Part shown: one piece after another, positions 1-9,170 of the stretch
Position numbering within the stretch: position 1 is the stretch's first letter
Layout of the letters: each line of letters begins with the position of its first letter
Assembly: GCF_000820105.1 (NCBI RefSeq)
Contig: NZ_CDDB01000028.1
Span: 62,001 to 126,000, forward strand
DNA: 64,000 bases
Direction of reading: 5' to 3'
Source of the DNA: Aeromonas schubertii
Lineage (GTDB): Bacteria; Pseudomonadota; Gammaproteobacteria; Enterobacterales; Aeromonadaceae
The notes under the pieces: model-generated
The model's database searches: none
The model's input: only the letters and a program-made list of their open reading frames with translations
Told to the model about the DNA's origin: nothing
Made by a program: the position numbers and the translations under genes

Positions 1-401
1 AACTGCTCGACAACGGCTACAGCTGTGAGGAGTGGCAACTGGTGCTGGAGAGCCAGAGAGTGTTGGGGCAGGAGGTGGCCATCAATCCGACCCTGGCCCG
101 GGTACCTGTCTTCTACGGCGATGCCCTGGCGGTACACCTCGAACTGCATCAGCCCCTCGACGCCGAACAGGTCAAGGAGCTGCTGCGCAGCGCCCCCGGG
201 GTTGCGCTCTCGGACGAGGGGGAGGTGCCCTCACCCGTCGTGGATGCCAACGGCCGTGACGAGGTGCTGGTGGCCCGGGTTCGTCAGGATTTTTCCCACC
301 CTCAGGGTGTGGATCTTTGGCTGGTCGCCGATAACCTCAGGAGAGGGGCGGCGCTGGGGGTGGTTCAGGCAGCAGAAAGTGTGTTGCGGGACTATCTCTG
401 A
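1..401 (+). CDS. usg: Asd-like (Usg-type) protein, C-terminal part
   Basis: This is the 3' end of a gene that starts before the window; the open frame runs in phase from base 3 and shows 132 residues. The sequence resembles the dimerisation half of aspartate-semialdehyde dehydrogenase homologues of the Usg type, with a segment reading VFYGDALAVHLEL and a C-terminal helix ending in SVLRDYL. In enterics usg sits just upstream of truA, and here the next genes are fimV and truA, which supports usg over the true lysine-pathway asd. Usg proteins usually lack full dehydrogenase activity; the catalytic cysteine would lie outside the window, so activity cannot be judged. Confidence 0.72.
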   Translation, partial: LLDNGYSCEEWQLVLESQRVLGQEVAINPTLARVPVFYGDALAVHLELHQPLDAEQVKELLRSAPGVALSDEGEVPSPVVDANGRDEVLVARVRQDFSHPQGVDLWLVADNLRRGAALGVVQAAESVLRDYL

Positions 402-407
402 GTCGTG

Positions 408-432
408 AGGCCACCCCGGGTGGCCTTTTTTA
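408..432 (+). terminator. Rho-independent terminator after usg
   Basis: Perfect 8-bp stem AGGCCACC/GGTGGCCT with a 3-base loop followed directly by a run of T. It lies 7 bases after the usg stop codon. Confidence 0.85.
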
Positions 433-593
433 TTTGCGCGGGATCACTCTGCCAGAGGCAAAGAGGACAAAAATGAGTCGATGGGTGAGCGATAACTGGT
501 TTGACAGCGTCGGCTGAATTATAGTGATTCGATAAAACGGGCTAACTATCTAAACTTTTCAATGTGATAGAGCCGTCACACGAAGGAACGAAT

Positions 594-2621
594 ATGGGAC
601 ACTCCCGCATAGCATTGGCTACGCTGCTGGTTTTAGGGTTGCTGACTCCTGTTCATGCAGAGCAGCGTGAACCCTTCTTTGTCGAGTTAAAGGGACCGGA
701 TGAACCGGTTCAGCCTTCCCAACCGACCCAGGCAACCCCCGCCGTGCCGCAACGGACCCAGGCTCCGGCCCCGGCTCCTCGTCAACCGGTTGCCGCCTCC
801 ACCAGCGTCGGTCGCTATGGCCCCATTCTGCGGACCGATACACTCTGGAGCCTGGCCAATCGTTATCGTCCCAGCACGCGGGTGAGCGTCTACCAGACCA
901 TGGTCGCCATCTACGAGAAGAATCCGCGCAGTTTTGCCGATGGCAACATCAACCACATTCTGGTGGGCTCCACCATAGTGTTGCCAAACGAGCAGGAGGC
1001 CAGCCGCATCTCCGACGAGCAGGCGCGCGCCCGTTTCCGCAGCGATAATGCCAGCTGGAAGGGGATCAGCTCTCGCTATACCGCAGAGGTGAAGAACCTC
1101 ACGGTCCATCCCAAACCCGCGGTCAAGTCTGCCGGGGAGAGCAAGCCCAAGGTTGAGAGCCAGCCACAGACCACGACCAAACCGGCCAAGCCCGAGGCGG
1201 TGCCACAACCCGAGGTGGTTGCCAAGGTTGAGGAGAAGAGACCGGCCCCCCTGCCCAAACCGGTAGAGCCGGCCCCGGCCACCAAGGTGGAGGAGGCCCC
1301 ACAGGTCAAGGCCGAGGCCGAAGCCCCCAAACCCCTGCCGCCCGAGACCCAGACCGAGCAGCCCAGCAGCGTCACCGAGATGAAGTTGGCCCTCGATGAT
1401 GCGACCAGCCAGCTGTCGCAGGTGAGCGAGACCAACCACAGGCTCAAGTTGCGAGTAGAGTCCCTGACTCAGGAGCTCGAGACCCTCAAGGCCCAGTTGC
1501 AGGATCAGGAGTCCTTGCAAAAGCAGATCGCCGAGCTCAAGGCGGGTATGCCTGCCCCGGCGGCCCCCGACGACGGGTCTGCCAAGCCTGACGAGAAGAA
1601 CTGGTTGCTCGATCTGCTCTCGTCACCGCTCAACCTGGCCATGATCATCCTGTTGCCTGTCTTGCTGGTGCTGGCGCTGGTGACACTCTGGCTGCGTGCC
1701 CGCGCTCGCCGCGAGCTGGAAGAGCAGGAGAAGAGCCTCTCCGAGTCCACCTCCGCCTTCATGGAGGAGGGGAGCAACGAATTTGATGAGCTGCTCTCTC
1801 CCGAGTTGGGGGCGCTGGATCTCGCTACCGAGCCTCAGGCTGCACCTGAGCCTGAGCCCATTCCCGAGCCAGAACCTGAATATCAGCTTGAGGAAACCAA
1901 GGAAGAAGAGCTCTTCTTCCACGATGAGCACGACCTCGACGAGCCTGCCCATGGGCCCGTGGATCCCGATCTGGTCCCCGAGCCTGCCGACTCCCCCGAG
2001 TCGCTGATGGCCGATGCCGATCTCTTGCCGGGGGACGATGATGCCCACGAGGTCGATCAACAGTCCTACGAAGAGTTTGATCTCAGTGAGCTCGATGCCG
2101 AGCTCGACAAGATGCTGGCCGACTCCGATGACAGCAAGGTCAGCCTCTCATCGGTGGATGAGGCTCTGGAGCTGACCCTCGACGAGTCGCTGGTCGGTGA
2201 CAGTGAGCCTCGGGAGGAAGATCCCAACGAGCTGGCGCTGGCCGATTTTGAAGATGCCTTCAAACAGGCGGAGCAGGCCGAGCCGGCGGCAGTGCCGGAT
2301 CGCGAGGCTGCCGATGACAATCATTACGTGGAGATCGATACCCTGTTGGCCGAGGCTGATGCCGCCGGCCAGGGCGAGGAGCCCTACCAGAATGCGACCC
2401 TGGATGTGGGTCTCGATGGTTTCCCCGAAGTGCTTCCCGAGCGTAGCGACTTCGATATCGACGCCGATGATGGCGGTGTGGGTGCCAAACTGGATCTGGC
2501 GCGCGCCTATCTCGAGATCGACGACAAGGACAGTGCTCGCGAGCTGCTCGAAGAGGCGGCGGCCCAGGGTAGCGACAGCCAGCGCAAGGAGGCCGAGAAG
2601 CTGCTCAAGCGGCTTGGTTGA
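594..2621 (+). CDS. fimV: FimV-like polar scaffold protein with LysM domain
   Basis: Large acidic inner-membrane protein of 675 residues. FimV family members bind peptidoglycan and organise the cell pole for type IV pili, secretion and motility. Residues 1-22 look like a signal peptide ending in PVHA. A LysM-like segment lies at about 73-132, then a Lys/Pro-rich linker, a coiled coil at about 260-320, one membrane helix near 345-367, a long Asp/Glu-rich cytoplasmic region, and a C-terminal FimV domain at about 627-675 (LDLARAYLEIDDKDSARELL). The start at 594 is preferred to an upstream in-frame start at 564 because a GAAGGA ribosome site sits 6 bases before it and the signal peptide then begins correctly. 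Lying between usg and truA is typical of FimV in related bacteria. Confidence 0.88.
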   Translation: MGHSRIALATLLVLGLLTPVHAEQREPFFVELKGPDEPVQPSQPTQATPAVPQRTQAPAPAPRQPVAASTSVGRYGPILRTDTLWSLANRYRPSTRVSVYQTMVAIYEKNPRSFADGNINHILVGSTIVLPNEQEASRISDEQARARFRSDNASWKGISSRYTAEVKNLTVHPKPAVKSAGESKPKVESQPQTTTKPAKPEAVPQPEVVAKVEEKRPAPLPKPVEPAPATKVEEAPQVKAEAEAPKPLPPETQTEQPSSVTEMKLALDDATSQLSQVSETNHRLKLRVESLTQELETLKAQLQDQESLQKQIAELKAGMPAPAAPDDGSAKPDEKNWLLDLLSSPLNLAMIILLPVLLVLALVTLWLRARARRELEEQEKSLSESTSAFMEEGSNEFDELLSPELGALDLATEPQAAPEPEPIPEPEPEYQLEETKEEELFFHDEHDLDEPAHGPVDPDLVPEPADSPESLMADADLLPGDDDAHEVDQQSYEEFDLSELDAELDKMLADSDDSKVSLSSVDEALELTLDESLVGDSEPREEDPNELALADFEDAFKQAEQAEPAAVPDREAADDNHYVEIDTLLAEADAAGQGEEPYQNATLDVGLDGFPEVLPERSDFDIDADDGGVGAKLDLARAYLEIDDKDSARELLEEAAAQGSDSQRKEAEKLLKRLG

Positions 2622-2647
2622 CAGGAATAAGTCTGCGTCTGGATGCG

Positions 2648-2675
2648 GGGCGGCCGGGTGGCCGCCCTTCTTTTT
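2648..2675 (+). terminator. Terminator after fimV
   Basis: 8-bp GC stem GGGCGGCC/GGCCGCCC, loop GGGT, then TTCTTTTT, 26 bases after the fimV stop. Confidence 0.88.
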
Positions 2676-2726
2676 GTCGCCCCATTGCGTATAATTCGCC
2701 GCGTTTTTATTGCATTCAGGTGTCCC

Positions 2727-3539
2727 ATGCGTATAGCCCTTGGAATCGAATATGACGGCAGCCGCTACTTCGGCTGGCAGCGTCAACGGGAAGTGATCAG
2801 CGTTCAGGAGGAGCTTGAGCGTGCCCTCGGCAAGATTGCCAATCACCCGGTCGAGATCCAGTGTGCCGGCCGCACCGATGCCGGGGTGCACGGTACCGGT
2901 CAGGTGATCCACTTCGATACCGCAGCGGTGCGCAAGGAGTCGGCCTGGACCCTGGGCCTCAACTCCAACCTGCCGGGGGACATCGCCGTGCGTTGGGCCA
3001 AAGAGGTGCCGGAGGATTTCCACGCCCGCTTCAGCGCGACAGCCCGTCGTTATCGCTACGTCATTTATAACCACAACTACCGCCCCGCCATTCTGGGCAG
3101 TGGCGTGAGCCACTATCACGAGCCTCTCGACGCCGAACTGATGCATGCGGCGGGGCAGTGCCTCATTGGCGAGCAAGACTTCAGCTCCTTTCGCGCCATC
3201 CAGTGCCAGTCCAACACCCCTTGGCGTAACGTGACGCACCTGTGTGTCAGCCGCTCCGGCCCCTATATAGTGCTCGATATCAAGGCCAATGCCTTCCTGC
3301 ACCACATGGTGCGCAACATCACAGGCACCCTCATCGAGGTGGGCAAGGGGGAGCAACCGGTGGCGTGGGTGGCCGAGGTGCTGGCGGCGCGGGATCGCAA
3401 CGTGGCGGGCCCCACCGCCAAGGCTGGCGGCCTCTATCTGGTGGAGGTGGACTATCCCGAGGCCTTTGCCCTGCCGCGCGTTCCGCTTGGCCCCTTGTGG
3501 CTGCCGGACTCGGCCCCGGGTACGACCAGTTTTTTGTAA
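2727..3539 (+). CDS. truA: tRNA pseudouridine(38-40) synthase TruA
   Basis: Converts uridine to pseudouridine at positions 38-40 in the anticodon stem-loop of many tRNAs. The protein has 270 residues, the usual TruA length. The family signature GRTDAGVHG is present with the catalytic aspartate at D51; the N-terminal [12 protein letters not shown] motif and the later FLHHMVRNI motif are also typical. The open frame extends 28 codons upstream through the fimV terminator; the ATG at 2727 is chosen because family homology begins there. A TATAAT hexamer at 2690-2695 may belong to its promoter, but the -35 is weak. accD follows after about 117 bases. Confidence 0.96.
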   Translation: MRIALGIEYDGSRYFGWQRQREVISVQEELERALGKIANHPVEIQCAGRTDAGVHGTGQVIHFDTAAVRKESAWTLGLNSNLPGDIAVRWAKEVPEDFHARFSATARRYRYVIYNHNYRPAILGSGVSHYHEPLDAELMHAAGQCLIGEQDFSSFRAIQCQSNTPWRNVTHLCVSRSGPYIVLDIKANAFLHHMVRNITGTLIEVGKGEQPVAWVAEVLAARDRNVAGPTAKAGGLYLVEVDYPEAFALPRVPLGPLWLPDSAPGTTSFL

Positions 3540-3583
3540 CTGCCCCCAAAAAAGTGTGCTTTAATGGCAGGCCACATGTCCCA

Positions 3584-3628
3584 GCAACACCGCCAAGTCA
3601 TTGAACTGGCACGGTGTTGCCGTGTTTT
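3584..3628 (+). terminator. Possible terminator or attenuator between truA and accD
   Basis: A perfect 9-bp inverted repeat GCAACACCG (3584-3592) / CGGTGTTGC (3612-3620), with GCCA/TGGC pairing inside the loop, is followed by CGTGTTTTCA. The T run is short, so termination may be partial. Confidence 0.45.
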
Positions 3629-3656
3629 CAAGCATTAAAAAGCATTAAGGAATTCC

Positions 3657-4520
3657 ATGAGCTGGCTTGAGAAGATTCTTCCCAAGAGCAAGAACACCGC
3701 ACCGCGTCGCCACAACATCCCGGAAGGGGTGTGGTCCAAGTGCAGTGCTTGCGAACAGGTGCTGTACCGGGCTGAGCTGGAGCGCAACCTGGAAGTCTGC
3801 CCCAAGTGTGACCACCACATGCGTATCAGCGCCCGTACGCGCCTCGAGCGCTTCCTCGACGAGCAGGGACGGGTCGAGGTGGCTGCCGAGCTGGAGCCGC
3901 AGGATATCCTCAAATTCAAGGATGCCAAGCGCTACAAGGAGCGCCTGGCCGTCGCCCAGAAGAGCACCGGCGAGAAGGATGCGTTGGTGGTGATGAAGGG
4001 GACCCTCAAGGGCGTGCCCGTGGTGGCCTGCTCCTTCGAGTTCGCCTTCATCGGTGGCTCCATGGGATCCGTGGTTGGTGCCCGCTTCGTGCGCGCCGTC
4101 GACGAGTGTCTGAAAGAAGGGCGTGGTCTCATCTGCTTCTCCACCTCCGGTGGTGCCCGTATGCAGGAGGCCCTCTTCTCCCTGATGCAGATGGCCAAGA
4201 CCAGTGCGGCCCTCGATCGCCTCTCCAAGGCGGGTCTGCCCTTTATCTCCGTGCTGACCGACCCGACCCTGGGCGGCGTTTCCGCCAGCCTGGCGATGCT
4301 CGGCGATATTCAGGTGGGTGAGCCCAAGGCGCTGATCGGCTTCGCCGGCCCGCGCGTCATCGAGCAGACCGTGCGCGAGAAGCTGCCGGAAGGATTCCAG
4401 CGCTCCGAGTTCCTGCTCGAGAAGGGGGCCATCGACCTCATCATCGATCGCCGCGAGATGCGCGATCGCCTGGCCGGCCTCATGGCCAAACTGATGAACA
4501 CCACAGTCGACGCCGAGTAA
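3657..4520 (+). CDS. accD: Acetyl-CoA carboxylase carboxyltransferase subunit beta
   Basis: With AccA this forms the carboxyltransferase that moves CO2 from biotin to acetyl-CoA, the first committed step of fatty acid synthesis. The 287-residue protein has the N-terminal zinc ribbon with cysteines C29, C32, C48 and C51, then a crotonase-like carboxyltransferase domain with the glycine-rich segment [12 protein letters not shown]. An AAGGAATTCC ribosome site precedes the ATG. folC begins 2 bases after the stop, so accD, folC and dedD form one operon, as in enterics. Confidence 0.97.
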   Translation: MSWLEKILPKSKNTAPRRHNIPEGVWSKCSACEQVLYRAELERNLEVCPKCDHHMRISARTRLERFLDEQGRVEVAAELEPQDILKFKDAKRYKERLAVAQKSTGEKDALVVMKGTLKGVPVVACSFEFAFIGGSMGSVVGARFVRAVDECLKEGRGLICFSTSGGARMQEALFSLMQMAKTSAALDRLSKAGLPFISVLTDPTLGGVSASLAMLGDIQVGEPKALIGFAGPRVIEQTVREKLPEGFQRSEFLLEKGAIDLIIDRREMRDRLAGLMAKLMNTTVDAE

Positions 4521-4522
4521 GC

Positions 4523-5779
4523 ATGAACGCTTCGTCTCAGAATCAAAGCCGGTCGCTGGTCGACTGGCTTTCTTATTTGGAAGCCATCCATCCGGCCAAC
4601 ATCGACATGGGGTTGACCCGGGTCGGTGAGGTCGCCCGGCGCCTTGGGGTGACCACGCTGCCGTGCAAGGTGATCACCGTGGGGGGTACCAACGGCAAGG
4701 GAACCTCCTGTGCCATGGCCGCCAGCATCTTGATGGCCCAGGGTTATCGGGTGGGGGTCTACTCCTCGCCGCATCTGCTGCGCTTTACCGAGCGGGTAAG
4801 GATCAACGGCGCCGAATTGGAAGGCGAAGCCCACTGCGAGGCCTTCGCGGCGGTCGAGGCCGCCCGCGGCGATATCTCCCTCACCTTCTTCGAGTTCGCC
4901 ACCCTGGCCGCCCTCTGGCTTTTTGCCCGCGCCAACCTCGACGTGCTGCTGCTTGAGGTAGGGCTCGGTGGGCGGCTCGACGCCACCAACGTGGTGGCGT
5001 CCGACGTGGCGGTAACCACCTCGATTGCCCTCGATCACTGCGACTGGCTCGGGGATACCCGCGAGCAGGTAGCGGTGGAGAAGGCGGGGATCTACCGCGC
5101 CGGCAAGCCCGCCATCAGTGGTGAGCCTGAGCCTCCGGCCACCATCGCCAGTGAGGCGGCCCGGATCGGCGCTCACCTTCGTCAGGTTGGCCGCGATTTT
5201 CGTGGTGAAGTGCGGGAGCTATGTTGGGACTACCATGGCCTGCACACCTATCTGAACTTGCCGCTGCCAAGCCTGCCTCTGATGAATGCCGTCACTGTAT
5301 TGGCGGCCCTGGAATCCCTCGGTCTGCCCCTGGGCGAGGCCGCGATCCGCGAGGGGCTGGCCTGCGCCACTCTGGCCGGCCGCCTGCAACTGCTGCAGGA
5401 GAGGCCGACCGTCTATCTGGATGTGGCCCATAACCCTCATTCGGCGGCCTATCTGGCCACACGTCTGCGTCAGATGCCGTGCGCCGGGGTGCGCCGCGCC
5501 GTGGTCGGCATGCTCAAGGACAAGGACATGGCCGGGTCGCTGGCCGAGCTCAAGGGGTTGATCGGGCAGTGGCATCTGGCCAGTCTGGGCGGGCCGCGTG
5601 GCGCCAGTGCAGCCCAGCTGCAGGTGGCTCTGGGAGAGGAGGCGAGCTGTCATGACGTCGTGATGGAGGCCTATCGGACAGCCCTTGCCCAATCGGGGCC
5701 CCTTGATATGGTTATCGTTTTTGGCTCGTTTTATACTGTCGCGGATGTATTGGCCGGGCACGAGAAAAAGGAGTCATAG
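4523..5779 (+). CDS. folC: Dihydrofolate synthase / folylpolyglutamate synthase
   Basis: Bifunctional Mur-ligase-family enzyme that adds glutamate to dihydropteroate and extends the glutamate tail of folates. It has 418 residues. The ATP-binding loop GGTNGKGT lies at about residues 53-60, and the folate-enzyme motif LLLEVGLGGRLDATN is present. The gene starts 2 bases after accD and its stop codon overlaps the dedD start by one base, so the three are translationally linked. Confidence 0.96.
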   Translation: MNASSQNQSRSLVDWLSYLEAIHPANIDMGLTRVGEVARRLGVTTLPCKVITVGGTNGKGTSCAMAASILMAQGYRVGVYSSPHLLRFTERVRINGAELEGEAHCEAFAAVEAARGDISLTFFEFATLAALWLFARANLDVLLLEVGLGGRLDATNVVASDVAVTTSIALDHCDWLGDTREQVAVEKAGIYRAGKPAISGEPEPPATIASEAARIGAHLRQVGRDFRGEVRELCWDYHGLHTYLNLPLPSLPLMNAVTVLAALESLGLPLGEAAIREGLACATLAGRLQLLQERPTVYLDVAHNPHSAAYLATRLRQMPCAGVRRAVVGMLKDKDMAGSLAELKGLIGQWHLASLGGPRGASAAQLQVALGEEASCHDVVMEAYRTALAQSGPLDMVIVFGSFYTVADVLAGHEKKES

Positions 5780-6516
5780 TGGCCTCGCAGTTTCAGAATC
5801 GTTTAGTGGGCACCATCATACTGGTCGCCCTGGTGGTCATCTTCCTGCCGGACTTGCTCGATGGTAACAAGCAGCAGGAGGTCGAAGACGCCGCCTTTGC
5901 CAAGATCCCCCTGCGTCCGGAACTCGAGCCCGCCAAGCCGGCCTTGCAGGTCTCCGGTGCTGCCGATCTGCAGGCGGCTCATGAGCAGGCGAAGGTGGCC
6001 GCAGCTCAGCCCGAGGCCAGCGGCGATGCCAATAGCTGGCAGGTTGAGCCCATTGCCGAGCCGGTGACGGTGCAGAGCCAACCCGTGCCGCAGGCGACGG
6101 TGCCACCCAAGCCTGAGCCCGAACCCAAGCCAAAGCCAAAGCCCGCCGAGCTGGCCCAGGCCAAACCCAAGCCGGTCGAGGCCAAGCCAAACGTGGTGGA
6201 GAGCAAGCCCAAATCGGTCGATCCCCTCGGCGATCTGGTCTCCAGCCTCGACAAACCCAAGCCGGCCTCGCCGAGTCAGGGGGCCTGGATCATCCAGCTG
6301 GGGGCCTTCAAGAACGTGGAGAGCGTCAACAGCATAGTCGCCAAGCTGCGGGCTGCCGGCTATCCGGCTCATACCATCCCCCGTACTCCGCGCCAGGGAG
6401 AGCTCAATCGAGTGGTGGTGGGGCCCGATGTCTCCCGCGACAAGCTGCAGGGAATGTTGCCACGACTCAATCAGTTGACCGCCCTGAGTGGCTCTGTGGT
6501 GGCCTACAACCCCTAG
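5779..6516 (+). CDS. dedD: DedD-like SPOR-domain cell division protein
   Basis: Non-essential division protein: a single N-terminal membrane helix (about residues 11-28) holds a long periplasmic Pro/Lys-rich linker and a C-terminal SPOR domain (about 170-245) that binds denuded septal peptidoglycan. The SPOR core begins WIIQLGAFKN and ends SGSVVAYNP. The start is a GTG that overlaps the folC TAG by one base and has AAAAAGGAG just upstream. In E. coli the next genes are cvpA and purF; here a terminator follows and cvpA-purF lie about 31 kb away. Confidence 0.9.
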   Translation: MASQFQNRLVGTIILVALVVIFLPDLLDGNKQQEVEDAAFAKIPLRPELEPAKPALQVSGAADLQAAHEQAKVAAAQPEASGDANSWQVEPIAEPVTVQSQPVPQATVPPKPEPEPKPKPKPAELAQAKPKPVEAKPNVVESKPKSVDPLGDLVSSLDKPKPASPSQGAWIIQLGAFKNVESVNSIVAKLRAAGYPAHTIPRTPRQGELNRVVVGPDVSRDKLQGMLPRLNQLTALSGSVVAYNP

Positions 6517-6530
6517 TCACTCTCGCGTTT

Positions 6531-6561
6531 AAAAACACCGCGCCTTGGCGCGGTGTTTTTT
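6531..6561. terminator. Bidirectional terminator between dedD and tusE
   Basis: AAAACACCGCGCC and its complement flank a TT loop, with A and T runs on both sides. It can serve both convergent genes; the tusE stop codon lies at its edge. Confidence 0.92.
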
Positions 6562-6896
6562 CAGATGCATTTAACCGGCTTGGGAAGGCCGCCGATCTTG
6601 GTCGCCTGCTTGGCCGGCCCCTTGGGGAAGAGCTTGTAGAGATAGCGACTGTTGCCCTTCTCGGGGCCGTAGTGCTTCTCCATCGCCTTGACCAGGGCGC
6701 GGATCGCCGGCGAGGTGTTGAACTCCAGGTAGAAGCCGCGTACGAAACGCACCACCTCCCAGTGAGGCTCCTCCATCACGATTCCCTCCTGCTCGGCCAA
6801 AAGCTGTGCCAGCTCCTCGCTCCAGTCGTGGATGTCGCACAGATACCCCTGGGCATCGGTGGCGATGGCTCGCCCGTTGAAAATCAGTTCTGCCAT
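6561..6896 (-). CDS. tusE: Sulfur relay protein TusE (DsrC family)
   Basis: Last sulfur carrier before MnmA in 2-thiolation of the wobble uridine of tRNA; takes sulfur from the TusBCD complex. The protein has 111 residues and ends in KPVKCI, with the conserved reactive cysteine next to last. It carries the family motifs [13 protein letters not shown] and [26 protein letters not shown]. An upstream in-frame start at 6923 is possible, but the ATG at 6896 has AGGAG 7 bases before it and matches the family start. It lies downstream of yccS on the same strand. Confidence 0.93.
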   Translation of the reverse strand: MAELIFNGRAIATDAQGYLCDIHDWSEELAQLLAEQEGIVMEEPHWEVVRFVRGFYLEFNTSPAIRALVKAMEKHYGPEKGNSRYLYKLFPKGPAKQATKIGGLPKPVKCI

Positions 6897-6932
6897 GGAT
6901 GACTCCTGTGATGAGGCGGGCATGGTAGCGCC

Positions 6933-9041
6933 TCACTCCGGCGCGAGCAACCGGGTCTGGCGCGCCAGTGCCTGCAGCTCCTCGGCCTGTTGGCTGATGA
7001 GGTTGAGTTGCTGGGTCAACATCTGCTGCTCCTCGCTCTGATCGTGGCTAAGCAGGGGGCAATGTCCCTGGGGGGGCAGGGGGGGCTGACCGGTCACCTG
7101 CCTTGCGGCGCTGTGCAGGGTCTGCTCCAGATAGAGCCCGATCTCGGTCAGACCCTCTATGCTCTCGAGCTTGTCCCGGTGTGCTCCGAGGGCCGAGATG
7201 TAGGAGAGCAGGGCATGGTTGTGCCAGGTCAGCGAGAAGCAGAGATCGAGAAAGCGGCGCCGCTTCTGGGGCTCAACCAGCATGCTTTGCCAGGCCAGGG
7301 CCAGCTCGCTGTCGGCCTGATGGGCCTGCTTGCGGGCGATACGATAGTCGAGGGAGTCCCTGCGTCCCTGATGAAGGGCCGAGAGGACTCGCTCCAGATA
7401 GCCGGCATTGGCCGACAAGGAGCGGGCTATCAGGGCCGGCAGGCGCTTGTACTGCCAGTCAGGCCAGAGCCAGGCCACCAGGGCATAGGCAAGCAGGCAG
7501 CCGAGGGTGGTGTCGAGCAGGCGAGGGGCGACGATGCCGAGACCCTGCTGATCGAGCAGGTTGAAGGCCATCAGTACATAGAGGGTGATGAAACAGACCG
7601 CCGCGCTGTAGTTGCTGCGCACCTGGGTGAAGAAGAGAAACGCCGCCAACCCCATCACCACCAGCTGGGAGTGGAGATCGGGGAAGAGCAGCAGCACGGG
7701 AACCCCGAGCAGGATCCCGATGAAGGTGCCGAGCATTCGCTGCACCAGACGGCGTCGTGTGGCGCTATAGCTGGGCTGGCAGACGAACAGCAGGGTCAAC
7801 AGGATCCAGTACCCCTTGTCGAGGGAGAAGGCCTGCAGCAGGCCGTAACCCAACACCAGACCCAGAGAGATACGGATGGCATGACGCAGCAGCATGGAGT
7901 CAAGAGAGAGGTGCTGGCGCAGGCTCTGCCAGCCGATCCGGGCTGGCCTTGCCAGGGGAGGGAGCGCCCCCTCCGGCTCGGGAAGGGCCGCCGCGCTCTG
8001 CAGCAGGGCGTTGATGCTGGCCAGGTTACGCCGCAAAAACTTCATGGGGGTGAAGAGGCTGCTGGGATAGTGCTGCTTGAGATGGGTGAACTCCAGCTGG
8101 TCCCCGAGTGCCTCCAGGGTCCAGTGAATGCGCCGTGAGTGTTGATAAGGCTTGTGCACCAGGATGCTGTAACCCAGGCGCTGGCACGCCTCGGCCAGTT
8201 GCAGCAGCACCTCCTGGAATCCCTCCAGAACGATGCCCTGCTTGAGATCCTGCTCGAGGCGGCTGTAGGGGTAGTGGCTCGAGGTTGCCCGCTCATGGAT
8301 CTCCTGGGCCAGCAGATAGAGTTGCAACAGGCGGGCCAGCTCGGGTGCCGGAGGTTGGCCGAGGCGGCTGTTAAGGCTGGCCTTGGCCAGGTTCATCCCC
8401 TGTACCACCTCGATATTGAGCAGGGCCAGGTTGTGGCGGATCGCCTGGCTGCCGTGCTCATCGGCCGGAAAGAAGCGGGATTTCTCCAGCAGGTAGCGGC
8501 CGAGGGCGAAATAGCCCTGAGCCAGTTGCTCGTGCAGGGTCTTGTAGGGGAGCAGCCAGAGCCAGACGAGCGACACCGCCCCGTACCAAAGGGCGCCGGC
8601 CGACAGCAGGAGGGGTTGATAGAAGAGTGAAGGGGCGCTGGCGGCCCCCAGCATGGTGTAGATGGCGATGAGCAGGGAGCCAAAACTGATGGTGGCGTAG
8701 CGCTGGCCGAGGGCACCGACCATCACAAACAGGAAGCTCGAGCCGGCCAGTCCCAGGGCGAAGAGCCAGGGCCAGGGGAAGAGAAACTGCACGCAGACAC
8801 TGGCAAAGAGGAAGCAGCCGAGGGTCATGGCCAGGTTCTTGATGCGCCCCCAGGGGTGGTCATCGGTCTCGGCGATGGCGCCGGCCACGACCCCGAGGGA
8901 GAGGAGCACCGCCATACGCAGCTCGCCGGTGACGAGGGCAAAGGCGAGGATCCCCAGGATGGCGATCAGGACTTTGAGTGCAAAATAGACGTGACTGTCG
9001 GTAACGAGGCGGCGCAGGGGGCCCAGGATATCCATCGGCAT
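6933..9041 (-). CDS. yccS: YccS-type FUSC-family inner membrane protein
   Basis: Membrane protein of about 702 residues, close in length to E. coli YccS. It has two hydrophobic blocks (about residues 15-175 and 370-515) separated by a helical soluble region, the layout of FUSC/aromatic-acid-exporter-like proteins. Matching segments include GQRYATISFGSLLIAIYTMLG, QEIHERATSSH and YWILLTLLFVCQPSYSATR. The role is not established; an efflux function is assumed from the family. The frame stays open to 9107; the start at 9041 (or an ATG at 9035) fits the family start, but no convincing ribosome site was seen. Confidence 0.85.
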   Translation of the reverse strand: MPMDILGPLRRLVTDSHVYFALKVLIAILGILAFALVTGELRMAVLLSLGVVAGAIAETDDHPWGRIKNLAMTLGCFLFASVCVQFLFPWPWLFALGLAGSSFLFVMVGALGQRYATISFGSLLIAIYTMLGAASAPSLFYQPLLLSAGALWYGAVSLVWLWLLPYKTLHEQLAQGYFALGRYLLEKSRFFPADEHGSQAIRHNLALLNIEVVQGMNLAKASLNSRLGQPPAPELARLLQLYLLAQEIHERATSSHYPYSRLEQDLKQGIVLEGFQEVLLQLAEACQRLGYSILVHKPYQHSRRIHWTLEALGDQLEFTHLKQHYPSSLFTPMKFLRRNLASINALLQSAAALPEPEGALPPLARPARIGWQSLRQHLSLDSMLLRHAIRISLGLVLGYGLLQAFSLDKGYWILLTLLFVCQPSYSATRRRLVQRMLGTFIGILLGVPVLLLFPDLHSQLVVMGLAAFLFFTQVRSNYSAAVCFITLYVLMAFNLLDQQGLGIVAPRLLDTTLGCLLAYALVAWLWPDWQYKRLPALIARSLSANAGYLERVLSALHQGRRDSLDYRIARKQAHQADSELALAWQSMLVEPQKRRRFLDLCFSLTWHNHALLSYISALGAHRDKLESIEGLTEIGLYLEQTLHSAARQVTGQPPLPPQGHCPLLSHDQSEEQQMLTQQLNLISQQAEELQALARQTRLLAPE

Positions 9042-9129
9042 GGGAGAGGTGACACATCCGAAGCGGTAACAAAGCCCTGATATTAGCCCAAAAGAGAGGG
9101 GCGACATCCTGATCCAAATCAGGGGGCAA

Positions 9130-9160
9130 GAAAAACCCCCGCCGAAGCGGGGGTCATTTT
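9130..9160 (-). terminator. Terminator after yccA
   Basis: On the minus strand an 8-bp stem ACCCCCGC/GCGGGGGT closes a TTCG tetraloop and is followed by TTTTTC, 17 bases after the yccA stop. Confidence 0.92.
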
Positions 9161-9170
9161 ACCATCTGGC

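Noticed and set aside
501-525. TTGACA and TATAGT upstream of fimV as a promoter
   Set aside because: The spacer is only 13 bases, too short for a standard sigma-70 promoter; TATAGT alone, with a weak -35, is possible but not supportable.
2668-2695. TATAAT upstream of truA as a promoter
   Set aside because: The -10 is perfect, but the hexamer at proper spacing (TTCTTT/CTTCTT) lies in the terminator T run and matches the -35 poorly.
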